From NCBI GenBank assembly GCA_016946835.1, contig JACVTC010000470.1, forward strand, positions 1-25,258: DNA of 25,258 nucleotides. Reading direction: 5' to 3'. Below are positions 1-8,834 of the stretch, in pieces; position 1 is the first letter of the stretch; the number at the start of each line of letters is the position of its first letter. Source of the DNA: Neocallimastix lanati (nom. inval.). Its lineage: Eukaryota; Neocallimastigomycota; Neocallimastigomycetes; Neocallimastigales; Neocallimastigaceae. The notes under the pieces are model-generated. The model was given only the letters and a program-made list of their open reading frames with translations. It did not search any database and was not told where the DNA came from. The position numbers were made by a program, and so were the translations under genes.

Positions 1-298
1 AATTTGTTATTAGAAATTTTTCATTGTAATTTTTAAAATAAAATTTTTTATTCTTTTGTAATTTTATTTGAAATTTTAGCCAAACGTACTGATCTATCTT
101 AGTAGTAGAACCAGATATACCCTTGACTAAAATTTTATTTTTTAAATTATAAATTTTTAAATTTAGTTTTTGAACTAAATTTTCTGTAATAAAATTACAA
201 AATGATCCAGAATCTAGCATAGATTCAGATGTAATTTTTTGGTTATTTTTAATTTTTAATTTATTATTATTAATTGGTAGTCTTGCTGGAATGTAGCA
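1..298 (-). pseudogene. pol: Retropepsin fragment of the left-edge Ty3/gypsy element (partial)
   Basis: Read on the minus strand from about 298, an open frame gives a retroviral-type aspartic protease segment. The active-site motif LDSGSFCNFI lies at about 196-225, followed by ENLVQKLNL and KGISGSTTKIDQYV, a normal retropepsin order with a canonical D-S-G. It lies downstream of the broken gag at 300-1500 and runs off the left edge of the window, so RT, RNase H and integrase cannot be judged. No ATG is needed, because protease is normally released from a gag-pol precursor. It is probably part of the same decayed element as the gag fragment. Confidence 0.7.
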
Positions 299-299
299 A

Positions 300-1500
300 T
301 GGAATAAAAGAAAAGTTGAAGGTAGTTTTGGTTGTGATGTTATCAAATGAAGGAAAGTTATAACAAATTGTTTTTACATTTTTTGATGAATTGGACTCCG
401 AAGTGAAGTCCTTCATTTAGTTTTTTGAATTATTATTATTTGTCAACTATTTATTATTGTTATTATTAATTTTCATTAAAGTTATTATTATTATGGACTT
501 TATTATAATTATTATTATTATAATATTTGTTATAATTGTTATTATTATTATATTTATTATTGTTGTTGATGTTGTTATTGTGGACATTAGAAGGGCTTTT
601 CTTTAAATTTTTATTACCATTAGATTTAATTGACCTTTAGATTTCAAGGAATTTTCGTAAAGAATACATCTAGTATAAATAGTACTAAGATCAGAAGGAA
701 ATTCATCCATTTTTTCTATTTCTTCCTGGAACCTTGGGGGCAATCCATTATAAAAGAATAAACTAAAGCTTCTTCATTCCAATTCAAACATGTTGTAAGG
801 GTTCGAAATTCATCAATATAATCATTAATTTTCCCAAATGTGTGAGAAATTCTTGCGAGTTGGATCATGGCTAATTTCTTATTGGCAACATTATTAAAAG
901 CTTTCCTTAATTCTTTAATCAATTCTTCTAATGTTGCTGGACTTCTATCTTTATATTGGCATAATACCAATTACGAGCACCATCTCTAAAGCGTGACTTA
1001 ACATAATTAATTTTTACATCCATAGTAGATTCACAGTTAGGATAAGTCTTAAAAGTATCTTCACAGAGCTGACAAAAGAGATCGGTTTCCTTAGTATCCC
1101 CAGTGAAGAATCCAGGTTCTGGGACTTCTTGAAGTGTATTGGGAATAGTATTCCTCATTATTACATCATTGTCTGCCTCTCTTCTTGTTGATATAGAAGC
1201 GTTATCATCTTGATTTTGAGAAGCATTAACATTAGGAATAAAATCGAATTTCTGATTTAAAATGCTGGTAATAGAAGAAAGTTGTTTTATTATATTCTTG
1301 TTATCCCTATTTAAAGTAAAAAGTTTCTTTTGAAGATCTTCATTATATTTATTAAAATCTTCTCCTGATAAGAATGTAACTTCTGCATCTTTTGCCAGTT
1401 CAGAGACAGTAATCTGAGCGTCTGTTCTTAGCTTATTTACTTCCGACATAGGAGCAAAGTCAGGATAGGAGTTTGCCCACACGTTATTATAAAGGGACAT
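300..1500 (-). pseudogene. gag: Ty3/gypsy-type gag remnant, frameshifted
   Basis: This is a retrotransposon capsid gene read leftwards from an ATG at 1500. The first reading frame (1500-928) holds an N-terminal coiled/polar region and then the start of a Retrotrans_gag-like domain, ending near residues reading SRFRDGARNWYY. The domain continues in another frame (about 970-716) with KELRKAFNN, then INDYIDEFRTL and WNEEALVYSFI, which is the usual order for this family. The change of frame near 940-970 shows that the gene is broken. Below 700 the minus strand becomes an AAT-repeat Asn-rich stretch (about 430-600). Near 370-420 there is a possible decayed zinc knuckle. This gag is not obviously similar to the three gags further right, so it represents a different Ty3/gypsy lineage. 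The family call is firm; functionality is very unlikely. Confidence 0.75.
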
Positions 1501-2190
1501 ATCAAGGTGATTCTCTTTTCTTGGGTAAGGTTATTGTTAAAACTTAACCCTTCAAATAAATTATTAATTAAATTATTATATAAATTTGTTTTTCTTTATA
1601 CTAATTGAACTTTCTTATATTTTAAAAAAATTATTATTTTCACAAAATTATTAATAATTATTAGTGTCTTTTAAAATAATTTATGCATTATGATTCAAGA
1701 ATAATAGAATTATTTAATTATTAATTATATTAATAATATTAATTTATATTTATTATTAATATCTTAGTCTCTTTATCAATTTTAAATTTAAATAACTCTT
1801 TTTTAAATAAATAATTTAAACAATAGATTTATTAATATTATTTATTTTTAAATTGTTAAATTGTTTAACTAAATTTTTTTACTAGAAATAGAATAGTTTT
1901 TTATGTTTATATACATTTTTTTCTTATTGAAAAGTAAAAAAAAATTAGCGAATGTAAAAAAAATTTACAATAAAACAAATATTATCTTAAATATAAAATC
2001 TTTTTCTTCTTTTTATATTATGTTTTTCTATCTTTTATAAATATATTTTAACTAATTAAAGTTTTAATATCATTTTCAATAATAGTAATAAAAAAAAAAA
2101 ATAATAATAATTATAATAATAATCTTTATATATATATATATAAATTTTTTATGAAAAATTGAATTAAAAATAATAATATAAAGTCAAAAA
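1501..2190. other. AT-rich non-coding stretch between gag remnant and tRNA
   Basis: No credible reading frame is present. The stretch would hold the leader and perhaps the LTR of the minus-strand gag element, but I find no clear primer-binding site or TG...CA boundary. A block of about 23 bp around 1538-1562 (core TTAACCCTTCAAATAAATT) recurs at about 14529-14553 next to the other tRNA gene. Bases 2186-2190 read TTTTT on the minus strand immediately after the tRNA and serve as its Pol III terminator. Confidence 0.5.
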
Positions 2191-2263
2191 TGCGAAGTGT
2201 GAGGTTCGAACTCACGACCTTAAGATTATGAGACTTACGCGCTGCCGACTGCGCCAACTTCGC
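2191..2263 (-). tRNA. tRNA-Met: tRNA-Met (CAT), elongator type, copy 1
   Basis: A complete 73-nt cloverleaf can be drawn on the minus strand. The acceptor GCGAAGT pairs perfectly with ACTTCGC, the D stem is GCGC/GCGC, the anticodon loop is CTCATAA with anticodon CAT, and the T arm is GTGAG-TTCGAAC-CTCAC. The discriminator is A and no CCA is encoded. The anticodon stem has a T-T apposition at 31/39. The overall layout resembles eukaryotic elongator rather than initiator tRNA-Met. TTTTT follows directly (2190-2186). The internal A and B boxes look intact. Its sequence is identical to copy 2 at 14678-14750. Confidence 0.95.
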
Positions 2264-2950
2264 CTTCTCGAATTTTTTGGCAAATGTTGATTATTATCTT
2301 AATTTAGAATTTACTTCTAAAAGTGATAATAATTTGTCAATTAAAAGGGTAGTTATTAACACAAAAATGTTAATTAAAACACTACAGTTTAAAATAAGAA
2401 AAGAATATTTGTTTTTTTTTATAATAAAACTTTATTTATCAATATAAAATTGTACTTTTTATTATTTTGAATATTTATATTCTTAATAAAAAGTATTTAA
2501 AATAAATGAGAATAAAAGAAAATAATTTATTAAAACTTAAATTTTAAATTTTTAATTCTTGAATTCTGATTTTTTATTTTTAAAGAAATATTTACATGTT
2601 TTTATATTTTTTTTTTAAGTTTAAATTATTTAAAATAAAACTATATAATTATTTTAAGTAAACACTTTTAAGATAAAATAAACAATTTTGTTATTATTAA
2701 TAAGTTTCTTTTTAATTAATATTAATATCAATTTAAACTGAGATTTAATTTAAAATCGTTAAAGTAAAATAAAAGAATAATTTAATATAAAATACATTGT
2801 TCTTTAAATTAAAAAATATTTATTTAATAATTTTAAATCTTTTAATTTATTTTTATTAAAATATTATTTTATAATTATCAATAACTAATTAAGAGGGTTA
2901 TTATTCCATTTTATTGATTTTTCTTAATTTATAATTTGGTTATTTATCAT
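2264..2950. other. AT-rich spacer upstream of tRNA-Met copy 1
   Basis: There is no gene-like reading frame. A short inverted repeat, GATTATTATC with GATAATAAT, lies at about 2288-2334. The -12 to -15 position relative to this tRNA reads TTTT and carries no insertion, unlike the same position at tRNA copy 2. The stretch ends at the TTTA (2951-2954) that flanks the first element of the TTTA chain. Confidence 0.5.
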
Positions 2951-2954
2951 TTTA

Positions 2955-3420
2955 TGATACGTGACCACTATAAAAATGGTATTTAGGTAGATTCTTTAGG
3001 TTAAAGAAATACTTAAATATTATTGGTCAATAATAATTTTATAATAATATATATAATTTTAGAATAATAATTGTTAAACGGAGAATTCTTTTATTTATAA
3101 GTATATACTTATGATAAATTAATTCACATAAATAGCTATTTTTATATTTTATTTTAGTATAGTTAAAAAGAGATATTATGTATATTTGAGATAATTAATT
3201 ATAATATTTATGTAAGAGAGTAGTAATAATAATTGATGTAATAATTAATAATTAATAATAAATAAAGAGTACATTAAAAAGATATATTTATTACTTTATT
3301 TTGTATTATTGTATGTGTTATTTCTATTTAATATTAGAATATATTATTTTGTCATAATTCCTTATTGTCATTGCCCATAAATAAATATTAATTTAGATAC
3401 ATAAATAAAATATCGTATCA
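2955..3420 (+). mobile_element. Solo LTR, family A (copy 1)
   Basis: This 466-bp sequence starts TGATACGTGACC and ends AAATATCGTATCA. The TGATACG/CGTATCA termini are inverted and have the TG...CA form of LTRs. It is flanked by TTTA on both sides (2951-2954 and 3421-3424), a 4-bp target-site duplication. It is the same length as the two LTRs of the gag-only element at 14766-17667 but differs from them at roughly half a dozen positions, so it is an older, separate insertion. The internal region is missing, as expected after LTR-LTR recombination. Confidence 0.85.
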
Positions 3421-3424
3421 TTTA

Positions 3425-4437
3425 TGGTAAAGAATGAATTAATAACCTTTATTTTATTATTAATAATTCTTTACTAAATTGTACTTTCCTATATTCTTGA
3501 TAACCTAAACTTAATAATAAAATTTAATTTATTTTGATATAAATTAATTTTAACTTGTAAATAATGTAAATAAATTTTAATTAATTATTTTATTGTTATA
3601 TTATTAAATATATGTATATTAAAATACAATTGTAAATATTAAAATTATACTTTTAAGATACTAAACTATTAAAACTATTAATTAAATATTATTATAAAAA
3701 TTATTATAAAATTATTAAAATTATTAATTAAATATTATTCTAAAAATTATTATAAATTATTAATATTATAAAATTATTAAAATTATTAAATATTATTATA
3801 AAAATTTATATATTATAACTATTAAATATTATTATAAAATTATTAAGATTATTAATTAAATTTATTATTAAAAATTATTATTAAAAATTTTTACTTATTA
3901 TAAAAATTATTATTTAAATATTATCAAATTTATTAATTAAATATTATAAAAATTTTATTTTATTTTGAAAATAATTACAAGTATTATTTAAAATAATTAA
4001 AGATTATTAAATTTATTATATTAATCTTTAAAAACAATTTATTTAACTTAAAAATATCAAAGAAAATAGTAAAAACTATTTTCTATATATTTATTTTATA
4101 ATTATTTTTAATTAAATTATATTTGAATATTATATTATTATATTTATAAAAATTAAAACAAAAATGAATTATTGATATAAAATTAATTCAATAATTCTAT
4201 AAAATTACTTAAATTATAAACAATTAATTATACTTTAAATTTATAAAAAAATATAAATATTGTAACAATTTCTTAAAAATTAAATATGTGTACTTTAAAT
4301 AATAAAATTTTATATTAATAAAAAAAATAAATAACTTTTAATAAAGAATTATTTTTTTTATTTAAAATCAAAGCAGGGTAATACCCGTCCCCCCCTGCTT
4401 GATTTTAAATATCTAAGTGTCAACCCCGAGTCTACCA
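3425..4437 (+). mobile_element. LTR-like element family B, copy 1 (B1)
   Basis: This 1013-bp non-coding repeat starts TGGTAAAGAATG and ends GAGTCTACCA, with short TGGTA/TACCA inverted ends. It is flanked by TTTA (3421-3424 and 4438-4441). The first 50 bp fold back on themselves (TAAAGAAT near the start against ATTCTTTA near 3467-3474). A rare GC island sits close to the right end: a hairpin with stem GCAGGG/CCCTGC around 4373-4400, then AGTGTCAACCCCGAG. Two further copies lie at 18334-19352 and 19357-20355. It codes for nothing. The TG...CA form and target duplication fit a solo LTR of an element not present here in full; a non-autonomous DNA element is the alternative. Confidence 0.75.
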
Positions 4438-4441
4438 TTTA

Positions 4442-4928
4442 TGATAAGAATGTACTAAATAATGCATTCTTAATTAAATCTACGATTTATTTCTAATACA
4501 TTATGTGTACATTATTATTTTTGTACTTTAATAAATTTTTAAATCCAAAGATCAAAAATTAAATCAAAAATTATATTAAACTTTATATTTTTATATTAAA
4601 TCTTATATTAATAGTTATATTTTTATATATTTAAAACTTATATTAACAATATTAATAATAAATCTTATTTTTTTTATTTTTATATTAATAATGAAAATTT
4701 GTATTAATAATATTTTTATATATTGATAATTAAAAATTTATATATTATATTTTAACTTTTATTATAAAATTTTATATCGAAATGTTTTATTTTATATTGA
4801 AAAATATTTTATTTTATTAAAAACCTTTATATTAGAATAGTTTTTTTATTTTTATTTGAATATTTTAACAGATTGTAATAAAAAATATAGCCAATTAAAT
4901 AAATTCTTATTAGTAATATTTTAGATAG

Positions 4929-4959
<31 letters not shown>

Positions 4960-5273
4960 TGTTTTATTAATATTATAAATGTATTTTATTTATATTGTTA
5001 TAATTAAATTTTATATAATTGATTATAAAACTCAATTTAAATTTAATAGTTTTTATAAAAAAAAAAAATAAATAAAATGTAATTTAGTGGCAAGAACAAC
5101 TTTTATGCCTTGAAAAAAAGTATAAATAGTTGTAAATTTTGCTACTAATTTTTAAATATCATCAAAAAAAAAAATAAATTTAATAAAATAAATTTATAAA
5201 TAAAAATAACAAATAAATAAATAAAATTTGTGTTTCTTACTTTATTTTTATTTAATTCTCTAAAACCTTAACA
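4442..5273 (+). repeat. 5' LTR of element E
   Basis: It is 832 bp long, starting TGATAAGAATGTAC and ending ACCTTAACA, with imperfect inverted ends (TGATAAG against CTTAACA). It matches 11632-12465 almost throughout. The main differences are the length of a poly-A run (about 4936-4959 here, longer in the 3' copy) and scattered substitutions. The promoter and polyadenylation signal of the element should lie inside; I cannot place the transcription start from sequence alone. Confidence 0.92.
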
Positions 5274-5279
5274 TTTATA

Positions 5280-5296
5280 TGGTGGAGATATCGGGG
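5280..5296 (+). promoter_or_regulatory. Primer-binding site of element E
   Basis: TGGTGGAGATATCGGGG lies 6 nt after the 5' LTR. Its complement ends in CCA and has the layout of a tRNA 3' end: T-stem strand CCCGA, acceptor strand TATCTCC, discriminator A, CCA. The primer is therefore a tRNA with acceptor GGAGATA. This is neither the tRNA-Met of this window (acceptor GCGAAGT) nor a typical initiator tRNA-Met. Which tRNA it is cannot be told here. Confidence 0.8.
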
Positions 5297-5594
5297 AATT
5301 AAATAGAAATAATAGTAAATAACATAGATTTTTTTTAATTTTTTTTTTATTTTATATTGATAAACAAGTAAGTCGTTAATCCTTTGATTAACCTATGGCG
5401 CTTGTTTGATATATATATAAAAAAAAAAAATTTTTTTTATTTAAATAAGTAAAATTAAGATTCTAAAAAAACCAAATCTTGTAAAATTATAACAAGGAGC
5501 GGATAGAGCTCATATACAGTGTATTTCCAGAAAACAACAAAATATCTATTATTCATAGTAGGTTATTGGATAATAGTTATTTTGGGAATTAATT

Positions 5595-5724
5595 GGAAAG
5601 TAGACGAAGGTATTTGGTTACCGATCCGGTAATAATAGTTCAGCCTTCAACGTTTCAACACACGAAGGTGCGGGTACTTTCCAAGCACTGGCGAATAAGG
5701 AGCTTACGTCACCGAAGGCGTAAG
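5595..5724 (+). other. Predicted branched RNA structure in the leader of E
   Basis: This part of the leader is far less AT-rich than its surroundings. An 8-bp stem GGAAAGTA (5595-5602) / TACTTTCC (5675-5682) encloses GAAGG (5606-5610) / CCTTC (5644-5648), which in turn encloses TTACC (5618-5622) / GGTAA (5628-5632) with a 5-nt loop. A separate 6-bp hairpin follows, CTTACG (5703-5708) / CGTAAG (5719-5724). Leaders of LTR elements commonly carry packaging and dimerisation signals. Such a role here is an inference. Confidence 0.5.
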
Positions 5725-6310
5725 ATTGTTTTTTTTTATATTTTTTTTTTATTTTTCTTTGTGCTAGTTATAAGGCACTTTATTATATAAAGTATCAGAC
5801 TTTGGCTAACTTCGCCATTTAAATTTTTTTTTTTTATTTTTTTTTTATTATTACTGGTACTTTATTTGTTATATAATTCCTGTAATAGAATCTTAATTTA
5901 CTTTGAAAATATTGTGTTTTTAGTTAATTTTTATTAGTTAATAAAAATATTATTGAATACTTTTAAAATTTTTTTTATTCCGTACATAGATTATCGGATT
6001 AAGTTTATCCTACATAGTAATTGGGCTAGTGGGCTCTGAACTGCTATATTTTATATTGAATATAGTAATCGTGGCACACGCGTGGCATGACACCATTAGG
6101 TAAGCTGCACGTCAGACAGTGTGTACTATCAGATTGTACGACAATAAAGATTATTTTTTTTGTGTTTAATAATTATAATTAATTAATAATTTTATTAGCT
6201 ATAACAATACAATATTTATCGTTTAAAAAGAAAAATTTTTGAAAGGTGAAAATAATAAATAAAACTTTGCTTCTAAATTTATTACTACAAATATACTAAA
6301 TTACAAAATT
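5725..6310 (+). other. Remaining leader of E, with a GC-richer island
   Basis: The stretch is mostly poly-T and AT-rich. An island at about 5980-6145 is more complex and contains GGGCTAGTGGGCTC, a hairpin CTATATT/AATATAG (about 6043-6064), and GTGGCACACGCGTGGC. AG-GTAAGC at 6098-6105 looks like a 5' splice site. I see no credible open reading frame; a 65-codon frame at 5593-5790 looks accidental. Confidence 0.4.
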
Positions 6311-6542
6311 CAAGTGGTCGATAAAGATTTCGAGCTTGAAAAATATTCTTTTAAGTTGTCGATAAAGATTTCGAACTTAAAATTATTCTATTGAGTTGTC
6401 GATAAAGATTTCGAACTTAAAAATTATTCTATTAAGTTGTCGATAAAGATTTCGAACTTAAAAATTATTCTTAATAAAGTAGTCGAAAAGAACCTCGTGC
6501 TTTGTAATTTCTACTAAGTTGTCGATAAGGATTTCGAGCTTA
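6311..6542 (+). repeat. Six 28-nt hairpin repeats upstream of gag in E
   Basis: Six units lie at 6311-6338, 6352-6379, 6392-6419, 6433-6460, 6476-6503 and 6515-6542, each exactly 28 nt and spaced 39-43 nt apart. Each folds as a 5-bp stem, a 2-nt bulge, a TCGA/TCGA 4-bp stem and an 8-nt loop (usually TAAAGATT). The outermost pair changes in step: C-G in unit 1, T-A in units 2, 4 and 6, T-G wobble in unit 3, A-T in unit 5. The fifth pair alternates between T-A and T-G. That pattern suggests selection for RNA structure rather than simple tandem duplication. The function is unknown; packaging or translational control is possible. Confidence 0.75.
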
Positions 6543-6699
6543 TATCTACTAAAGAAAGCAAATAAAATTATTATTTTCAAAAGTTACTAAAATATATTGT
6601 TTTAAAAATTGATTCGATATTAAATTACCTATTAAATTATATTTTGATAGTTGGATTTCCCAAATTTATTCGTATTTAATCACCTCATATTTAGACAAA

Positions 6700-7605
6700 A
6701 TGTCCAAGGAAACAACTTTGAGCTTTAAAGAATTGAAAAAAGAATTGAGAGATATTGTGAAACTTAGCAAGGACAATTTAGATATTAAGTCCTGGGCTAC
6801 TGAATTAAAACTTTGGATCAAGATACAAGGTATCACAGATCCAGAAACAATATTTAATGCTTGTTTACTTACCAGCTCTGGTGAAGTACAACGCGTTATT
6901 GAAGATTTGGGAGAAGATAGTGATGATGAAAGTGATGATTCATCAGATGAAGAAGAAGAAGATGATGAAGAAGAAAATGTTGATGATGATATTAAATTTC
7001 CTTCTCTTGGAAAAATTATTTCAAGTCTTGAAAATTTTTACGGTATTAAAGAAGACCAAAATTTACTTCTTAAAGAACTTCGTGCAATGCGAATTAAAAG
7101 AAACGAAAAGATTAAAGACTTTAATGTAAGATATAGAACTTTGTACACTAAACTTGATAAAAAGAGAAGAAAGCGCATTGGTGTACTAGATTATATTGAT
7201 TCTATTCAAAATAATTATGAAGCCTGGAAGAAATTATCCCTTAAAGATGATATAAGTATGGAGAAAGCTTTCAAAATTGCCGAGAAAGTAGATAGACTTT
7301 CTGTAAGGAACAATAATACCTATAATATTAATAATTCCCAACATAATCAAAATAATCAAAACAGTACTACTTCAAGACTTTATCCTAAAAGAAGAAACGA
7401 AACTTTCCAAACAAGTCAAACAAATAATAAACCGAAACCTCAAGATATTATAGAAGAATCAACCCAAAAAATGAGAAACATATCCGTTAAAACTTGCTTC
7501 TTCTGTAAGGAAGAAGGTCATTACTCATACTATTGCCCTCAATTAAATAAGATTATGGAAAAAAATAAAAAAGAAATATATTCCAAAAAGTCTTTAAACT
7601 TCTAA
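6700..7605 (+). CDS. gag: Gag polyprotein of element E
   Basis: This 301-residue capsid/nucleocapsid precursor should form the virus-like particle in the cytoplasm and bind element RNA. Residues about 20-75 hold a helical segment with KSWATELKLWIKIQG. An acidic run of Asp/Glu follows (about 73-98). Residues about 115-200 hold a second helical part with IKDFNVRYRTLY and MEKAFKIAEKVDR, motifs also seen in the gags of D and A-full. A CCHC zinc knuckle, CFFCKEEGHYSYYC, is at residues 266-279. The ATG at 6700 is the first one after the leader, directly after ATTTAGACAAA. The gene is intact. It ends at TAA 7603-7605, four bases after the frameshift heptamer, so termination yields Gag and slippage yields Gag-Pol. 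Confidence 0.9.
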   Translation: MSKETTLSFKELKKELRDIVKLSKDNLDIKSWATELKLWIKIQGITDPETIFNACLLTSSGEVQRVIEDLGEDSDDESDDSSDEEEEDDEEENVDDDIKFPSLGKIISSLENFYGIKEDQNLLLKELRAMRIKRNEKIKDFNVRYRTLYTKLDKKRRKRIGVLDYIDSIQNNYEAWKKLSLKDDISMEKAFKIAEKVDRLSVRNNNTYNINNSQHNQNNQNSTTSRLYPKRRNETFQTSQTNNKPKPQDIIEESTQKMRNISVKTCFFCKEEGHYSYYCPQLNKIMEKNKKEIYSKKSLNF

Positions 7606-7645
7606 ATGGGAGCAGAAGCACTCCCAATGACAAAACAATAGCTTC
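7593..7645 (+). promoter_or_regulatory. -1 programmed ribosomal frameshift signal of E (heptamer plus pseudoknot)
   Basis: TTTAAAC at 7593-7599 is in the gag frame as T-TTA-AAC, a canonical X-XXY-YYZ slippery site. After an 8-nt spacer comes stem 1, TGGGAG (7607-7612) / CTCCCA (7621-7626). Its loop contains GAAGC (7615-7619), which pairs with GCTTC (7641-7645) to make an H-type pseudoknot with loops of 2, 1 and 14 nt. The pol frame is open from 7569, is -1 relative to gag, and overlaps it up to the gag stop. Element D has the same heptamer, the same 8-nt spacing to its first G-C pair, and the same loop length. Confidence 0.88.
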
Positions 7646-8834
7646 ATTAAATAATTTACAAAATAATACTTTTACTAAGAATACTCCAATTGATAATAAT
7701 TCCTTTAATGAAGAATCTGAAGAATCTGATTTTAGTGACACAACTGAAAGTGAGGATGATATCATTATAAATGCTATAAAAAGAAAAATGAATGATAATA
7801 ACAGCGAAAAAGAAGAAAATAATTCCAAGAAAGAACATAAAAGTTTAAAAGATAATCCACGTCCTTTTGCAACTCCTGCTTTAAGAAAGAAGAAAGAAAA
7901 TGAGCTACATAATAAACCAAATAAAGTTTATAAAAATCAAATACTTCCTTCAATTTTAACTCAACCAAATATTAACAAAGAAAAACAAAAAGAAAAGGAA
8001 TTAAGAAATATGACAAGAGTAAGAGAAAGTAAAGAAGAAAACAACAAATATTCATCAAAAAGAAAGGAAAAAGTTGAATCTGAAGATATACTTGTAATCG
8101 ATAACGAAATAGAAGATCTAGAAATGAATAAAGATAATCAACAAAATAAAACTAATACTTTGGAAAAAATAATTTCAACAAAAACTAAAGAAACTAATAA
8201 TGGAAATACTCAGTTAGTAAAAAGGAATATCAAAATGATGAATAATAAAGAACCTTACAATATTATGGATGATTTAAATAATCTTAAATCCAGTATTACG
8301 ATAGGTCAACTCTTGAATGCATGTCCGAAAATTCGTTCACAATTAACTCAAGGTTTAAAGTTAGAAAAATCTAAAATAATTGGAACTGTAGACAATGTAA
8401 TAGCACGAACTTTATTAGTGAATAACTATGATCATAGCTACATAAGTAAAAGTAATGAAGTAGCCGAAGAAGACTTAGCAATGGTTGATGCAAGTGTTGA
8501 CGGAGTACTAGGAAAACTTTTAATTGATTCTTGTAGTAACCTAAGCATCGTTACTAAGCAGTATTTTGATAAATTACCTGGTGAATATGAAACAGTTGGA
8601 AAAAGTCGTGGAAGAATCCAACTAGCAACACAAGATGAAGAATACTCGGAAGGAATTATTGTTCGATTACCAGTAAAAATTAATAATTATGAATTTAATG
8701 CGGACTTTAGAATTATTGAGAAAGAAGACTCATTTTATGATATGTTAATAAACTTTAAAACTCAAATCGATCATTGTTTATTTATTCATCCAACCTTAAA
8801 CAGTCTATGTAAACTTTTGTCAGAAAGTGAATAA
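7600..8834 (+). pseudogene. pol: Pol N-terminal linker and protease of E
   Basis: This is the first part of Pol, reached by -1 slippage at TTTAAAC. It begins with L-x-N-G-x-R-x-T, conserved in D. A long Lys/Glu/Asn-rich, probably disordered linker runs to about 8280. Then comes LNNLKSSITIGQLLNACPKIR, also matched in D. The aspartic protease has its active site at 8526-8534, reading D-S-C instead of D-S/T-G in LLIDSCSNLSIVT, followed by EDSFYDMLINF near its end. Protease should cut Gag-Pol into its parts. The frame is clean until two adjacent TAA stops at 8832-8837, after which the same frame continues into RT. Those stops would truncate Pol in this copy. Confidence 0.82.

Noticed and set aside
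2191-2263. tRNA-derived SINE heads instead of tRNA genes
   Set aside because: Both copies have perfect cloverleaf arms and a TTTTT terminator immediately after the 3' end, with no shared SINE body.
2941-2954. An older LTR ending in TTATCA just left of the TTTA chain
   Set aside because: The gap to the next element is 5 bp (TTTTA), not 4, and no matching start or related repeat is visible to the left.
5593-5790. 65-codon open frame in the E leader
   Set aside because: It begins in a structured non-coding region, ends in poly-T-encoded Phe runs, lacks any recognisable motif and overlaps predicted stems.
6311-6542. CRISPR-like or simple tandem repeat explanation for the E leader repeats
   Set aside because: Spacers are short and similar, the window is clearly a eukaryotic retroelement, and units differ by paired changes that keep a fold.
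7553-7968. Three hydrophobic minus-strand frames opposite the E pol linker
   Set aside because: Their Phe/Leu/Ile/Ser composition is explained by the complement of the Lys/Asn/Glu-rich linker; no independent start or motif supports membrane proteins.
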